Shown: positions 12,187 to 24,339 of the stretch, piece after piece
Numbering within the stretch: the first letter of the stretch is position 1
Layout: each line of letters begins with the position of its first letter
NCBI GenBank assembly: GCA_001414345.1
Contig: LLCB01000021.1
Span: forward strand, 1-64,000
Length of the DNA: 64,000 nucleotides
Source of the DNA: Hymenoscyphus infarciens
Lineage: Eukaryota; Ascomycota; Leotiomycetes; Helotiales; Helotiaceae
Direction of reading: 5' to 3'
Notes under the pieces: generated by a model
What the model was told of the DNA's origin: nothing
What the model saw: the letters and a program-made list of their open reading frames with translations, nothing else
Databases searched by the model: none
Translations under genes and position numbers: made by a program

Positions 12187-14037
12187 TAAAAATAATAACT
12201 CTTCTTTACTAGTAACGGCCTTAATAATATCTTCTTTGAGCTTATTACTACTCTTTGTTTAAAAGTTGATTTACTTTCAATTTAGAATATTATAACGATA
12301 TTCTTATATAGCTAAGTAATTAGAGACTACCTAGACAGCTAGTAATACTAGGGTTTAGTATCTATATAGATAGCTAGTAAAAATCGTATTTTAGTATATA
12401 TTAAGGGATTAGAATACGCTAAGTATTCTTAAGAGTCCTAATAACCCTAGATTTAGTGAATAAGTTAACTTATAATAGTTATTTAAAAGGCTTCTAAATC
12501 TAATCTTACTCTCCTCTTCTAATTTAATATTTAATATATTAGAATCTAGAGCGACCCCTAGTCTCTTTTAAGCTCTGCTTCTAAGTATAGAGCTCTCTCT
12601 TAGGGAATAAAGTTAAGCCTCTACTAAAAGGTCTCTAACTTAGTACTATACTCCTAAGAATAGTAAGAAGCCTAAGAATAATAAAGGTAAAGGCCTAGTA
12701 CTTAGAAGCTAAAGAGATTAATAAGACTTCTCTAATATAAATAAGATATAGAGTATAATCTAAGCTATAGAAGCTAAGAATTAAGAAAAAGAATAGAGAA
12801 TTTTAGAGTAAGATAATTAGATTACTTAATTATTAGACCTAGTATAGTAAATTAGTTAATAACTACTAAATAATAACTAAAGTCTAAGTTCTATCTAACC
12901 TATATAAATATCTCCTTCTATCTCTTTAAACTATTATTAGAGGCGAGACTCTACCTCTAATATTCCTTTCTTATAATAACCTACTCTATGCTTATAACTT
13001 AAAAGTACCTTAAAAGCCTTTTAACTTATTAAAAGTAAGATTATAGAAAAAATTAAACTTTTAGATAATAGTATTTTATTTATATATAAGTAATAGAGAA
13101 TATTAATATATAATTAACTTTATATAAATACTAACTATTATTAGACGTCTTTAACTTATAAAGCTCTTATTTAAGAGATAATAATAAAACTCGCCTAAAA
13201 CTACTTAGAGCTCTAATATAAGTCTAATATAAGTAAGATAGTATTTAAAGATTATAAAGAAATAATCGAACTTCTTAATACCTACTATCTAACTAGTTAT
13301 AAGAAGGAGGATACTTAGAACGTCTTTTAGTCTCTTTAGATAGAATAGAAGGGTTATATAGAAGAAAGTTTTATAAAATTTAAAAGTTACTTTTTAAGTA
13401 TAGTAATACTTAGAGAAGTATTAGAGTAAGATAAATTCTACTATATATAGAATAAGCTTACGCCTTAGCTCTAAACCTAATTAGTTAATAGTAAGAGATA
13501 CTAGAATACTAACTTTAATAAGATAGTAAGAGACCTATTATTTATAGATAAGAAATAGCGCTATAATACTAAGTTATATATAACTAGTATAATAAGTACT
13601 AAAAAACCTATTATAATAAGCTTATTATATTAAAAGCCTAACGCTAACTAAACCTTATCTAGTTCCTTAATAAAACCCTTACTACTCTTATATAGACTTT
13701 ATTCTACTTCTTAAAAAACTTCTTAAACTCCTAAGCTCTCTTCTACTAGTGAAAGATTAAAGACTTCGTCTATAGACCGACTCTCTACTAGTATAAAGTG
13801 CTATAATTATAGAAAACCTAGGCATATTAAGCTTAACTGTTCTAATCTACCTAGTATTAATAAAATAGATAAGTAACCTAAGAAAGAATAACTACCTAAA
13901 GAGTACTCTAACTCTAATCTAAGTTAGGAGAAAAACGAAGAGGCCTAGGTAAAAATACCTTCTTAGGCCTATATAAATATAATCTAGCTAGACTCGACCT
14001 TTCTAAGCTTATAGAAGGAAAACAGCCTAGATTATTA
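12187..14037 (+). pseudogene. RIP-degraded gag region with CCHC zinc-knuckle trace
   Basis: Lies between two same-orientation LTRs. At 13799-13840 the plus strand reads C-Y-N-Y-R-K-P-R-H-I-K-L-N-C, which fits a CX2CX4HX4C zinc knuckle with the second cysteine changed to tyrosine (TGC/TGT to TAT, a RIP change). The preceding 1.5 kb is stop-rich gag-like sequence. Its first 300 bp are the inverted counterpart of 6540-6830. No RT or integrase is present, so this is a gag-only remnant. Confidence 0.7.
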
Positions 14038-14485
14038 TATAATAGCACTATCTTAAATTGTCGGCATTCGTGAAACTGCCGATACCTCTAAGTACTACTA
14101 ATACCTCTAATATCTCTAGGGCCGAGATTACAAATGACTGATACTTATATAAGCGAAGTGCCGAAGGTATTAATATCTAATATTTATATATAAAAGGGAT
14201 TAAGAGTTAGATATTATATATTTAGCTTTCTAAAGGTTTAGAGGTTATATATTTAGCTTTTTAGCTCTTATTATTTAGTATTAGTAATATTAGATAAGGC
14301 TTAGTTATTATTATTATTAGAACTTAGAAGCTTCTAATCTCTTATATATAGACGTTTATATTCGGTATAGAAGAGAGATAGTTATTATTTTCTTCTATAT
14401 TAGTACCTAGTATCTATATACGTTATTCTACTATACGTACTTCTATATACCTCTACTATAGTTATATGTATTTCGTGCTATTATA
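14038..14485 (+). repeat. LTR copy, 448 bp, plus orientation
   Basis: Same length and orientation as 11739-12186 with scattered transitions. It is less mutated in places, keeping TCGGCATTCGTGAAACTGCC and GGGCCGAGATTAC. It could be the 3' LTR of an element that lost pol, or an independent solo LTR. The bases flanking the pair (TATTA before 11739, ATTTA after 14485) do not match cleanly, so the boundary logic is unresolved. Confidence 0.85.
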
Positions 14486-17400
14486 ATTTATAGTAGTATC
14501 TAAAAAGACCTAATCCTCACTTAAGGTCTAAAAGAGTATTAGGCTATTTAATAGCTCTAATAGCTTCTACTTTATCTTCTATAATATATAGGCTATAGTA
14601 GATAATCTAATACTCTAAGGCCTTTAGTCTAGGCTAAGTAAAATAGTATTTTAGTAATAATAAGGTAATACTAGCTTTATATAGTCGCTTAAGAACTTAG
14701 GAAAAGTAGACTAGATAAAAAGATAATAATATCGTTTATAAAAACGTATATAAATTACTATAATAGATTATTAAAGAGATTTTCTATATAATATTAAAAG
14801 AAGAATAAAGAGGTTACTAAACCTATTATACTAACTATAAGCTATTCTTAGCTATAGTATAGAGTAATAAAGGTGGTTTTCTATCTATCTTTTAGTCTAA
14901 TCTTTTACTAGAAGAAGCTTTTAGTTATATCTAGTACTAAAAATATTATAGCTCTATATATTACTTATAGGATATTATCTTAGTAAGATAGAGGCTATAC
15001 GTCTATATAGAGCTTAGTATTAACTCTCTAAAGGTTAACTACTATATAAGGTTTACTATCTTACTATATAAGAAAGGCTAGTAATACTACTAGCGAAGGC
15101 TAACTTAAGAGGACTTTTTCTACTACTTCGATTTTAGTAAGAGAATTAATAATACTATTAATAGCTTACTTATCTCTATAAGATATATTATAAGAGGCTT
15201 ACTTTAAGTTCTTAGTATTAACACTATTTTAAAAGTTAATAGATATCTCGATCTTATTATTAAAACATCTAAGCTTATTATAAAATAGTAAAGTATTATT
15301 TTAAATAATACTACTTATTTTAAGTTAATAATCTTCTCTCTAATATTCTAATATATTAGCCTTTAAGATATTAATAGAGTTAGAATCGATATAAAGAGGT
15401 TTAATAGAAGCTACTAAATAAGATTATCTATTAAGTTACTTACCTTTAAGTTACTTAGATATAGGTAGAAGTTCTTTAAAAACGTTAGTAAGACTTAGAT
15501 ATACTATATAATTAGAGTTCTTTCTAGGAGTCTCTTCTAACTACTCTAGAAACCCTAGAATTTAGCTTCTAATAATATAAATAAGCACGTTTCTAAGGTT
15601 TACGTATATTAGTAGCTTATTATCTCTATTAATAATAGCATATACTAAGCTTTTATAAGAGCTAATTACTATATCCTTTTAAGTATAAGATACGACGAGA
15701 TATCTCTAAGTATATACTAGTATAATATAGTATTTAACTCGTATATTTATAGCTTTAAGAAGTTTAAGAATATAAGTCTCTATAGTATATATAGTTATAT
15801 AAGCTCGCTCTTTTACTATATTATTAAGGTATATAATACGAAATTAATATTTATAATATTAAATATAGTCTATCTTAGTTAAGTTCTTCTACTATTAGAA
15901 ATCTATATAGTTTAGCTTTAAGAACCCGGTGCTAATAAGAATATTATAGCTTAGATTCTCTATAACGTATACTTTAGCTATAAACGAAAAAACTATCTTA
16001 TTTATAGAGTATAGATAGAAGAGTAATTTAACGAAGTTTTAGCTTAAAGAGCTCTTCTCTACTCTATTTAAGTTTATAGTACTAAAGCTAATAGTTAGTA
16101 TAATATTAGAAAAACATTTCTTAAGAATCTATAAGCTAATTAGACTAATTCCTAAGCTAGTATTAGAGTTGAATTCTATTAAGTAGCTACTAGAGGATTT
16201 TATTATATACTTAGTACTACTATAATACTTATATAAAATACCGTCGATAAAGTTTAAGCTAGTTAGCTTTCTAATAACTATTAAAGGAACCTTCTTCTTT
16301 AAGAGCTCTACTAGAGATTTAAGCCTTTTTCTAAGTTAATTAGTATAAGATAGTTTACTATAGAAGTTAATTTTGTCTAATAAGCTATCTACTTATATAT
16401 CTTTATTTAGATTATTTAAGAGTAATTTATAGTTTATTAGAAATAGTAAAAGAGTTATATTTAAAGCTACTAAAGAAAGAAGTAATACCTTAATATCTTT
16501 ATTTAAAGTATTTATAAAAGTAATTATAAAACTATTAATAATAGAAGTAATAATAATATTAGATATAATAGAAGCTATCTTAGCTGTTTTACTTATTTTA
16601 ATAAGAGTTTTATATCTTTTATTTATTTTTAGGTTTTTAGTCTTTTTAGTCTTTTTTATTATACTTAATAAAAGTAATAATAATATATAAATATCTCGTT
16701 ATACTATACTATTAATATTAAGTAATAGAGTTATAATAGAAGAAATTATAAGTAGTACGCTACCTCGAAGCAACTACTAAAGTCGTTTTCTAAATCGTCG
16801 TTAGAATATAGATTAATTAGCTGATTTTCTTAGTTCTATAATATATTAACTTTATAAATAGAAGCGAATTAAGCGTAGGTCTATTTATTTATAAGAATAA
16901 AGTTATTATTATTAGCTTCTATAAGATATACTAGAACTACGAAAGTAATCTATTTTTAATTATTTAGTATATTTAGCAAAACCTATAAAAGCTACTACTA
17001 TTACCTAAAAAGTAGTATACCTCGGAGATACTATACTATAGTTCTAGGAATATATTAAGGTTATTAAGTAGGAAGAGGCTAACTGTTAAAAGCTTAAGAG
17101 TATTCTAGTATAAGTATAAATTAGTTATATAGGTTTAGCTATACGTTTAAGTAGCGATTATCTATTTAATTTCTCTAAAGAAAACGTTATTTATAGCTTT
17201 CTTAATTATTCTAATTATCTTAGTTATTTTAATTATCTCGATTATCTCGATAGTTACTCTAACTACTATTATAGCGTAGACGATTATCGCGATCCTATTA
17301 ATTTTTAAGCTTCTTAAGTTCTTTATCTCTCTTCTTATTCTTATTCTTTTTTAACTTAAATTATATATTAATTATTACTTATAATTATCGCTACTAGGCT

Positions 17401-18762
17401 TTATATAAGACTCTTAAAGAGTACTCTTACTAGAAACATCGCGTATAAAAGTAATCTAAAGTGTTATTATACTACTTTAGTAATATATTAGCTTATAAGA
17501 AAGGGTTTAAATCTAAGTATAGTTAATAGACTATTTAATCTTTAGTTATACTACTAGCTTCTATATATATAGCTTACTTTTTAAATAAGTATTTTCTTAG
17601 TAGTAATTCCTATTTATTCTTAAATTTAAACTTTATACTATTAGCTTCCTTTAATAATAGTAATAAGTTCTTTTAGAAGTATATAGTTATATACTCTCTC
17701 TATTCTTTAAAGTCGTTTTAAAGTAGAGCGCGTACTTCTAAGAATAAGCTATTATACTATAGTTAAGTATCTCCTTCTATAGCTTATAGTAAGAGAGCTA
17801 ATACTTAGTAATTATTATAGCTTTAAATAAAGCTTTCTATCTAATTTAACTATAAAGTAACTAGTGTAGTACTATTATACTTTAGGTTATAGGCTTTAAG
17901 ATATAGTACTCGTAGCTTAGATTAGTCTTTTTAGGAATTATTTTAGTAATAGTTTCGATTAACTAGAGAATAACTATTCCTAGAGATAGAAGCTATAATA
18001 ATTAGACTATTTTAAAAGCGACTTAGAAGTACTTTAAAGTCTATTTATAAGACTATAAGTAAGGCTAGCTTTCTAGTATTTATAACCGCTTTAGCTTCTA
18101 TATCTTAGCGCTTCTTAATATCTATTAGATCTAAAGTATCTCTAGCGTCTTCTTTATTATTATTAGTAATCGTGCTCGCTAGAAGTAGAAAATTATTTAA
18201 TAAAGTGGAATTCTTTACTATACCGTCTCTAATTAAAGTAGCGTCTTTTTACTATAGATACTATATATATAGATTATTAGATAGTTCTTATTCTAGTACC
18301 TAGCTACCTTAGTCTTATTCTCTCTACTAATTCGATATATTATTACTTGATTATAAGAGGCTACTTTAGTCTTATTCTCTTAGCTAATTTAATATATTAT
18401 TATCTAAGTATAGAGAAGTAAGGAAGTATAAGAATTATACTTTATTATAGATATATTTAAAAGAGTTTCTTATATTAATCTAAGAAAGAGAAAAAGTAAA
18501 AAGGTTAACTTTAGAGATAAGTATTTAGTTCGGTTTTATAGTCTCGAAGTCTTATAGAGCTTAGATTATTATTATTAGTTTAGAGGTTATAATATTAAAA
18601 TAAAAGATACTAGTAGTAAGAGGTAGTAGTATATTATTTAAAGCTATAAAGGAAGCTAGAGAAGGTAATAATAATAAGATATTTTAAAAGATAGTAAAAA
18701 CTAGATTATTAAGTTTTAATTAGTTAAAGAGAGTAGTCTTATTTCTAGTACCTTCCTAAGTA

Positions 18763-19224
18763 TATAATAGTATGCTGTTATCCTAGATAGCTGAGAGTAT
18801 CTGCTATATATAAGGTTTTAGTAGTTATTATCTTATATTATCTGTTTTAGAAAGGTTATATAGGTTTAGGCTTTTATTTTAGCCGACGTATATCGTTATT
18901 CGGTTTCGTACCTCTTATATATTAGTATTATTCAGAGCTGTCTTCGCTCTTTACCTTTAGTTTAATATAATAACAAGGTAGGAGTAGAGTAGAGAAGTAG
19001 TCTATTCGTAGTTATTAACGCGAAAACTAAAGGTAAAGAGCGAAGACAGCTCTGAACGATGCTAATATATAAGAGGTACGAAACTAAACAACGATATACG
19101 TCGGCTAATACAAAAGCCTAAACCTACGTAACCTTCCTAAAATAGATAATATAAGATAATAACTACTAAAACCTTATATATAACAAGTACTTCTAGCTAT
19201 CTAGGATGACGGTATACTATTATA
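18763..19224. mobile_element. Fold-back element with ~200-bp inverted arms
   Basis: The left arm (about 18763-18965) and right arm (about 19025-19224) are near-perfect reverse complements around a roughly 60-bp centre. Both ends read TATAATAGTAT, and the arms share CAGAGCTGTCTTCGCTCTTT. The element is flanked by a direct AAGTA duplication (18758-18762 and 19225-19229). There is no ORF, so it is non-autonomous. A single-arm relative is at 56976-57121. The arms retain GC-rich words unusual for this compartment. Confidence 0.85.
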
Positions 19225-19479
19225 AAGTAGTATAGGTAGTTACTCTTATCTAGAGCGTCTTAAGATTAGATACTTCTACTTCTAGGTTAATAGATTAAGA
19301 AAGGTATAAAGAAGCTAGTAGAGGATTTAAAAGGCTTTAAGAGTAGTAAAGGAAAGAGAATAGAATTAAATCTAAAGCTTCTATAATAGATAAAGTAAGA
19401 GATATTAGGCTTAATATAACGTCTAAGACTTCTAGGACTTCTAAGGCTTCTAAGGCTTCTAGTGCTTTCGAAGCTTTTA

Positions 19480-19996
19480 ATCGCTCGGTCTATCTCTTAC
19501 CTAATCCGCTTCGCGTATTAGATAAGAGAGAGTAATATAATAAAACCAGTAATATAACTACTTTTGTTTACACTAAAATCGCCTTAACTAGCCTCTAATA
19601 ACTCCCTACCTTTACTACTAAAACTACTCTAATATGTTCCTATTATTAATATATAGCTTAAACTTATATTTAATCTTTAAAATATAATTATATCTTCTAT
19701 ATTCTAGGCTTTACTAAATTTTTCTAGAGATTTAGTAGTAGCTTTCTTAGAAGTTAGATTTAAGAACTAGATAGATACTAGATAGATAAATCTTACTTTA
19801 TAATTCTATTTATTAAGTTTAAAATAAGAGACTCTAATTAAAATTAGAATATAATAAAGCGTTGTTGTTTTATTATATATTTTTAAAAACAACGTATTTT
19901 AGTATAAACTAAAAGTAGTCGTATTACTGGTTTTATCGTATTACTCTCTCTTACCTAATATACGAAGCGGATTAGATAAGAGGTAGACTAAGCGAT
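19480..19996. mobile_element. TA-flanked inverted-repeat element (Tc1/mariner-like MITE)
   Basis: Terminal inverted repeats of roughly 100-115 bp start ATCGCTYRGTCTAYCTCTTA at the left and close with the reverse complement ending GTAGACTAAGCGAT. The element is bounded by TA on both sides (19478-19479 and 19997-19998). It lacks an ORF. It interrupts a 9-bp-periodic sequence (CTTCTAAGG/CTTCTAGTG words at 19430-19470 and 20000-20055), which looks like a decayed Ser/Lys-rich coding repeat. TA duplication plus TIRs points to the Tc1/mariner superfamily. The family is inferred. Confidence 0.75.
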
Positions 19997-21499
19997 TAGT
20001 ACTTCTAAGGTTTCTAGTGCTTCTAGAGCTTCTAGAGCTTCTAAGGCCTCTAGTAAAGGTCTCTTAAATAGTAGAGTTAGCGCTTTTATAAATCTATCGT
20101 TTATTTAATATTAACTATTCTCGTTATATATTCTAATACTAAGAGATTCAATACTCTTATTTTTTAGTATAGAAGTTATAGTTTATAAAGTAGAGCGAAT
20201 TAAGATATAAAAGAGTAGTATCTTACGTTATACTTACTACTAATCAAGCTTTCTAAGAGATAGTTATACGCTCTATATAGAGTCGTACTAGTATAAGCTA
20301 GTATTCGATTTAAGTATATAAGTATAAGATTATAGTAGAGGTAAGAAGTAGAAGTAAGAATTAGTAGATATACGATAGAGTATATATAAAAGCGCGAGAG
20401 TTTATTATTCGATAAAAGCTTATCTAGAATTAAATTATAGTATTACTACTATATTATAGAATAGTTGTATTAAATATAGTTTTATTATCTTACTCTAGTC
20501 GAGGCTTAAAAGAAAGGTAGATTTAATATAATTAATATATAGTATATAAAACGTCTAAAGAGAGAAGAGAGTATAAGGCGCTCGAAGCTATCTATAGGTT
20601 CCTCCATCTATTAGCGCCAAGAGTCACGTGGTATACCTTATAATAGTATAGAACCTAAGATATATCGTTGGATTCTAAGATTAAAAGGTTAGAGGGAAAT
20701 CTTTAGAAGATAAGATAAGAAGTAAATAAACCTATCTTAGCAGCTATAATTCCTCTACTACGGAAGATACTACTATATAATATATCTATATTAATAGAAA
20801 AGTACGTAGATAAAGTAAAAATCTTCTTATATTAGTATACTAAAGGCTAAATTACTAGCTAAGAATAGAAAAAAGTATAAGAAGTTTAAAAATTAAAAAA
20901 CACTTAATACTTAGTAGGTATAGTCCTTTATTTATAAGCCCTAGTTATTATTAAAGCTTAGAGGCTTAGATACTATAGCTGCCTACGATGAAGACTAGGC
21001 TCCTAACCTTAACACTTAATACTAATAACTAATTTTTAAACTAGGACGTACTTATAGACTTCTCTCTACAAATACACTATATAATATCCTATCGAAGAGA
21101 ATAGAAGTAAAGTAGTTAGTTAATATAATTACTAGTAGTATATTAACTATTCGAGATAATCTATTCTTCTCTTTATCTTATTAAGACGACTTCTCTACTA
21201 ATTTAAGTTAATAATATCCTAAAAGCTTAGAATAACCTAATACTAGAAGACGAAATACTAGAATTCAATACCTTTATAGTAACGTACATAAGAAACAACT
21301 ACTCTTATATACGTGAATCTACTATAGAGATCGAGCTAGAATATTTCTAAGAATAGTATATAATTCTAAGAAGTATAAGAAGCTAAGTAGAAGGCAAATA
21401 CTAAATAAAAGGAGAGTTTAAATAAAAAACAGCTTTAAAAATAAGATAAAGGAAATACTAAGTGACTAAGGATATACTCTAGGACTAAAGAAATACTAT

Positions 21500-22261
21500 A
21501 GTTCACTATTAGTTGTAAATGCGATGTGATTAAACCCCTTACCTAGTATAGGGGGACGCTGCTCAAGGTAAAGGCGTCTTAAGCAGAGTATACCTATGCT
21601 AGCTTTTTAGAGGCTGTAGTAAGGGACATTAAGGCTGTGAAACACGCTTATGATCTGGAATTAGCAACCTGCATGTCCCCTGCAATTGGCAGCATTCAAG
21701 GAGGAGAGTGGCTATTTTTAGTTGTAACATCCCAGCATCACCGTATCAGAGATCACTCCTTCTCGTTGTTATGGTCCATGGACGACAAATAGCTTGTTTC
21801 TCGTTGTGGATAGTTTCGGAAAATTTTGACCTCCAAGGGTACTTCTCGTTGAAAGACAAATTTCTCCACGAGCAAGCTCATAATAATTATTGTTTTTGAG
21901 TCTTTCGACTCAATGAATTCGTTTTATTAGCGAGCGTAACCCGAACACCGAAACAAATTTTGCAAATATCCTGCCTTTGGGGTGAAGTTTGGGAAACTAG
22001 CACATCCAAATGATTATGAATGAGGAAGCCAGAAGTATGGAAATGACAAATGGGAAAGCTGAATATAATACATACTCTGGAAAATAATCAGAGAGTAACA
22101 AACCTTCGAATGATATCGCGACTTTTGCTCACAACTCTTAACCATAATACAATAAAAATCAAATTCCACTTGCACCTGACACATTTTGAGGAGAGAACTT
22201 TCAATTCCACAACCACTCACCATCCCTAGAAGTCCAGCATACAACTCCTCATCCCTCATCC
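21500..22261. other. Intergenic, no gene seen
   Basis: Balanced composition begins here. A 63-codon open frame at 21708-21899 has no recognisable motif and no splice continuation. The stretch is the transition out of the RIP tract plus the 3' flank of the ketopantoate reductase gene. Confidence 0.6.
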
Positions 22262-23648
22262 TCACAGCCCATTCTTGGACGGAACAGGCCCACCATAGAT
22301 CCAATTCTTAGCATCCTTCTCTTCAACATGCAACATAGGCCAGAGCTGTTTTCCCGGGGTATCTTTCGTCGGTAAAGTCGCAATACCTCTCTTCTGTTTC
22401 AGCTGAAATTGTTTGATTTTCAATAAGCCATAAAGCATTTTAAGGCCTGGAGCTGAGACCCCCAATCTCTCGGCTTCTCGAAGAGGCTCTCCGATTATGT
22501 TTTCGAACTCGATAAAATTTCCCTGAATGGTTTTTGTGAGACAGGGAACTGAGAGGATGAAGAGGCAGAAAGGGGGAAGGTAAGAAGAGCAGGGGAAGGA
22601 GTTACCTTTTCGATGTCTTGCTGCATGCTGGGTTTGAAAAAGGTATCCCATGGATCCTACCAACCAACACATCAGTATTTATGTTTCTCCTGGGTAAATA
22701 GCCGAACGGTTGAGCCCTCGTCCTAGCTACTCAAAGCAAAAATTGCACTTACACAGTTGATCATATCCTCAATAATACTCTCTGGCAAGATATGACCCGC
22801 CGCTTTCGCAACCTCAACTATCTCCTTCATCAAAGGTCTAATGACCTCCTCAATAGGAAACCCAATCATACGCATAGAGCTAGTATCCATCCCCGTAATA
22901 GCACACGCCCCGTTACTATCCATTCAATTAGTTTACAGGTAAGCAGCTGCCGAGGGCACTACTCACTAACTAGCATTATAAACCAACTTCCTCCACCTAA
23001 CCCACCCAACATCCCCATCATACTCACAAACTACCTTCCCACTCGCCCCATACAAAAACACAAAGTCCGTCGCAGCCTGAATACAAGCCTCTTTCGGAAT
23101 ATCCGGACTGAAATAAGGACCAACAGTTACCCTATCCCTATCATCATGGATGATATGCCCAGGCTCGGATTCCGCTGCACCTATAAGTGAGACACCTGAT
23201 AAAATAGGGTTTGTAGGAAAGGCAGCGATCAAGGGACGTTCAATGTTGAGACCATTTTGGAGAAGCATTATTGTGGTGTGTGAGGGTGTTATTGCGGGGG
23301 CGATTAGTTCTACGACTGTGGGTGAGATGTCTGGGATGTTTTTTGTTGTTACGAGGAGGAGGTTGTATTTTTCTCCTGTTTGGGAGCTGTTGGGGATGGA
23401 GTTTGTTACTGATTTCGCTGTTAGTGATTGATAGATGGTGGGTTACGGGAATTACTGTGTGTGGGTCTCCATCCTTTGATGTGGCCGTGGTCAATTGAGG
23501 TGATTGTGAATCCGTTCTCCATTACGGCTTTGTAATTTGATCGCAGAACTGCTGTCACTGTTGCGAGCCCTCCTGCTTCGAGGTTGTAGGCTGCCATGGT
23601 ACCAACCCCACCACTTCCTACGAGAAGGACCTTCACTTTTGGCGTCAT
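22262..23648 (-). CDS. Ketopantoate reductase-like (ApbA/PanE) oxidoreductase
   Basis: Spliced model: exons 23648-23456, 23417-22967, 22915-22753, 22656-22606, 22522-22262; 372 aa. The N-terminus carries the NADP-binding glycine motif GSGGVGTMAAYNLE (residues about 11-24). The middle holds the family's IAPAITP...LLQNGL segment and a KLVYNASYNGACAITGMD stretch containing the conserved Lys and Asn. The C-terminal domain has FFKPSMQQDIEKGNFIEFE, with the invariant Ser/Glu of the pantoate-binding helix formed across intron 4. The family reduces 2-dehydropantoate to pantoate in CoA synthesis. Many fungal paralogues have unknown substrates, so the exact substrate is not claimed. Intron 1 (23418-23455) is only 38 nt. 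Intron 2 uses GTGAGT and intron 3 uses GTAAGT. No signal peptide; probably cytosolic. Confidence 0.88.
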
Positions 23649-24339
23649 GATTTTATCCTATGGGTGAAATCACAAGAATTCCGTTTGAGATCCAAACTGA
23701 TAAAGCTAGATAGGGAGAGGAGAAGAAGAGGATATTCGAGCATCGAGCTCTTTTTTTGGGGAAAGACACTCCCTAGTAGTAACCTGGAAAGTGGGGGTTT
23801 GAAGGTCGGAGACTCGAAGTACTCATAAGCGAGCACACAGAAAGGGGAACGAACACCTTGTTAGAGGAGGGGCTCTTGGTTCACAGAGAATAAGTCAAGG
23901 AATTGAGGTATATGCGAGAATAATGTAGCGCCTACGGTCACCATTAAATCCGGTCCTTCCGAAAAATAAACATATTTGGGGGCCGAAAAGAAGTTGCGGG
24001 AAGCTACACAAAAATCGAGTGTGCCACAAAAAAGCTAACCTGTCGATTGTCCAGTAAGCTAAGTAAATATTGGGGGCCAAAACGAATTTGAGAGTAAGCT
24101 ATCGATTTGCGAGTAAGCCAAAGAACTATCGAGTAAGCCAAACAAATCCCGGTATCGAATGAAGAAGTCATTCGGTGATTTGATGATGGAAATGACGCTC
24201 GTATTGCAATATCGACATGAGAAGGCAATAATTTACTGTAATGCTACCTATCGAGACTTAAGCAAATCTAGCAAGCAAAACCCGATTTCATAACATCGCT
24301 ATCAAACAAGTCTTCCCATAACGCCCAAGATGACACCAC
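23649..24339. other. Intergenic with AGTAAGC periodic repeat
   Basis: Between the ketopantoate reductase start and the Nop15-like stop. No gene is recognised. It contains four AGTAAGC words at 24053, 24093, 24112 and 24132 and the block ATATTGGGGGCCAAAA (24067-24082), which is shared in inverted form with 34117-34132. Confidence 0.7.
24053..24138 (-). repeat. Dispersed ~20-bp-periodic AGTAAGC/GCTTACT repeat, copy 1
   Basis: AGTAAGC occurs at 24053, 24093, 24112 and 24132, spacings 40, 19 and 20 (a 20-bp lattice with one site missing). On the minus strand the units read GGCTTACTCG plus variable bases, and the block TTTTGGCCCCCAATAT is present. The same block and spacing occur at 34117-34250, so the two are copies of one repeat family. 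Confidence 0.65.

Larger units (their letters stand above)
1..21500. repeat. RIP-degraded AT-rich transposon graveyard
   Basis: About 21.5 kb of very AT-rich, TpA-saturated sequence without an intact gene. All protein traces are riddled with TAA/TAG, as expected when CAA/CAG/CGA codons on either strand suffer C-to-T change. Recognisable pieces are annotated separately (gypsy RT, RNase H, integrase, gag zinc knuckle, LTRs, inverted-repeat elements). The tract between 14486 and 18762 and that between 20000 and 21480 clearly derive from coding DNA in places, but I could not assign a family. The change to balanced composition occurs around 21480-21530. The only open frame over 60 codons here (8504-8698, minus) is a chance survivor inside degenerate sequence. 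Confidence 0.9.
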
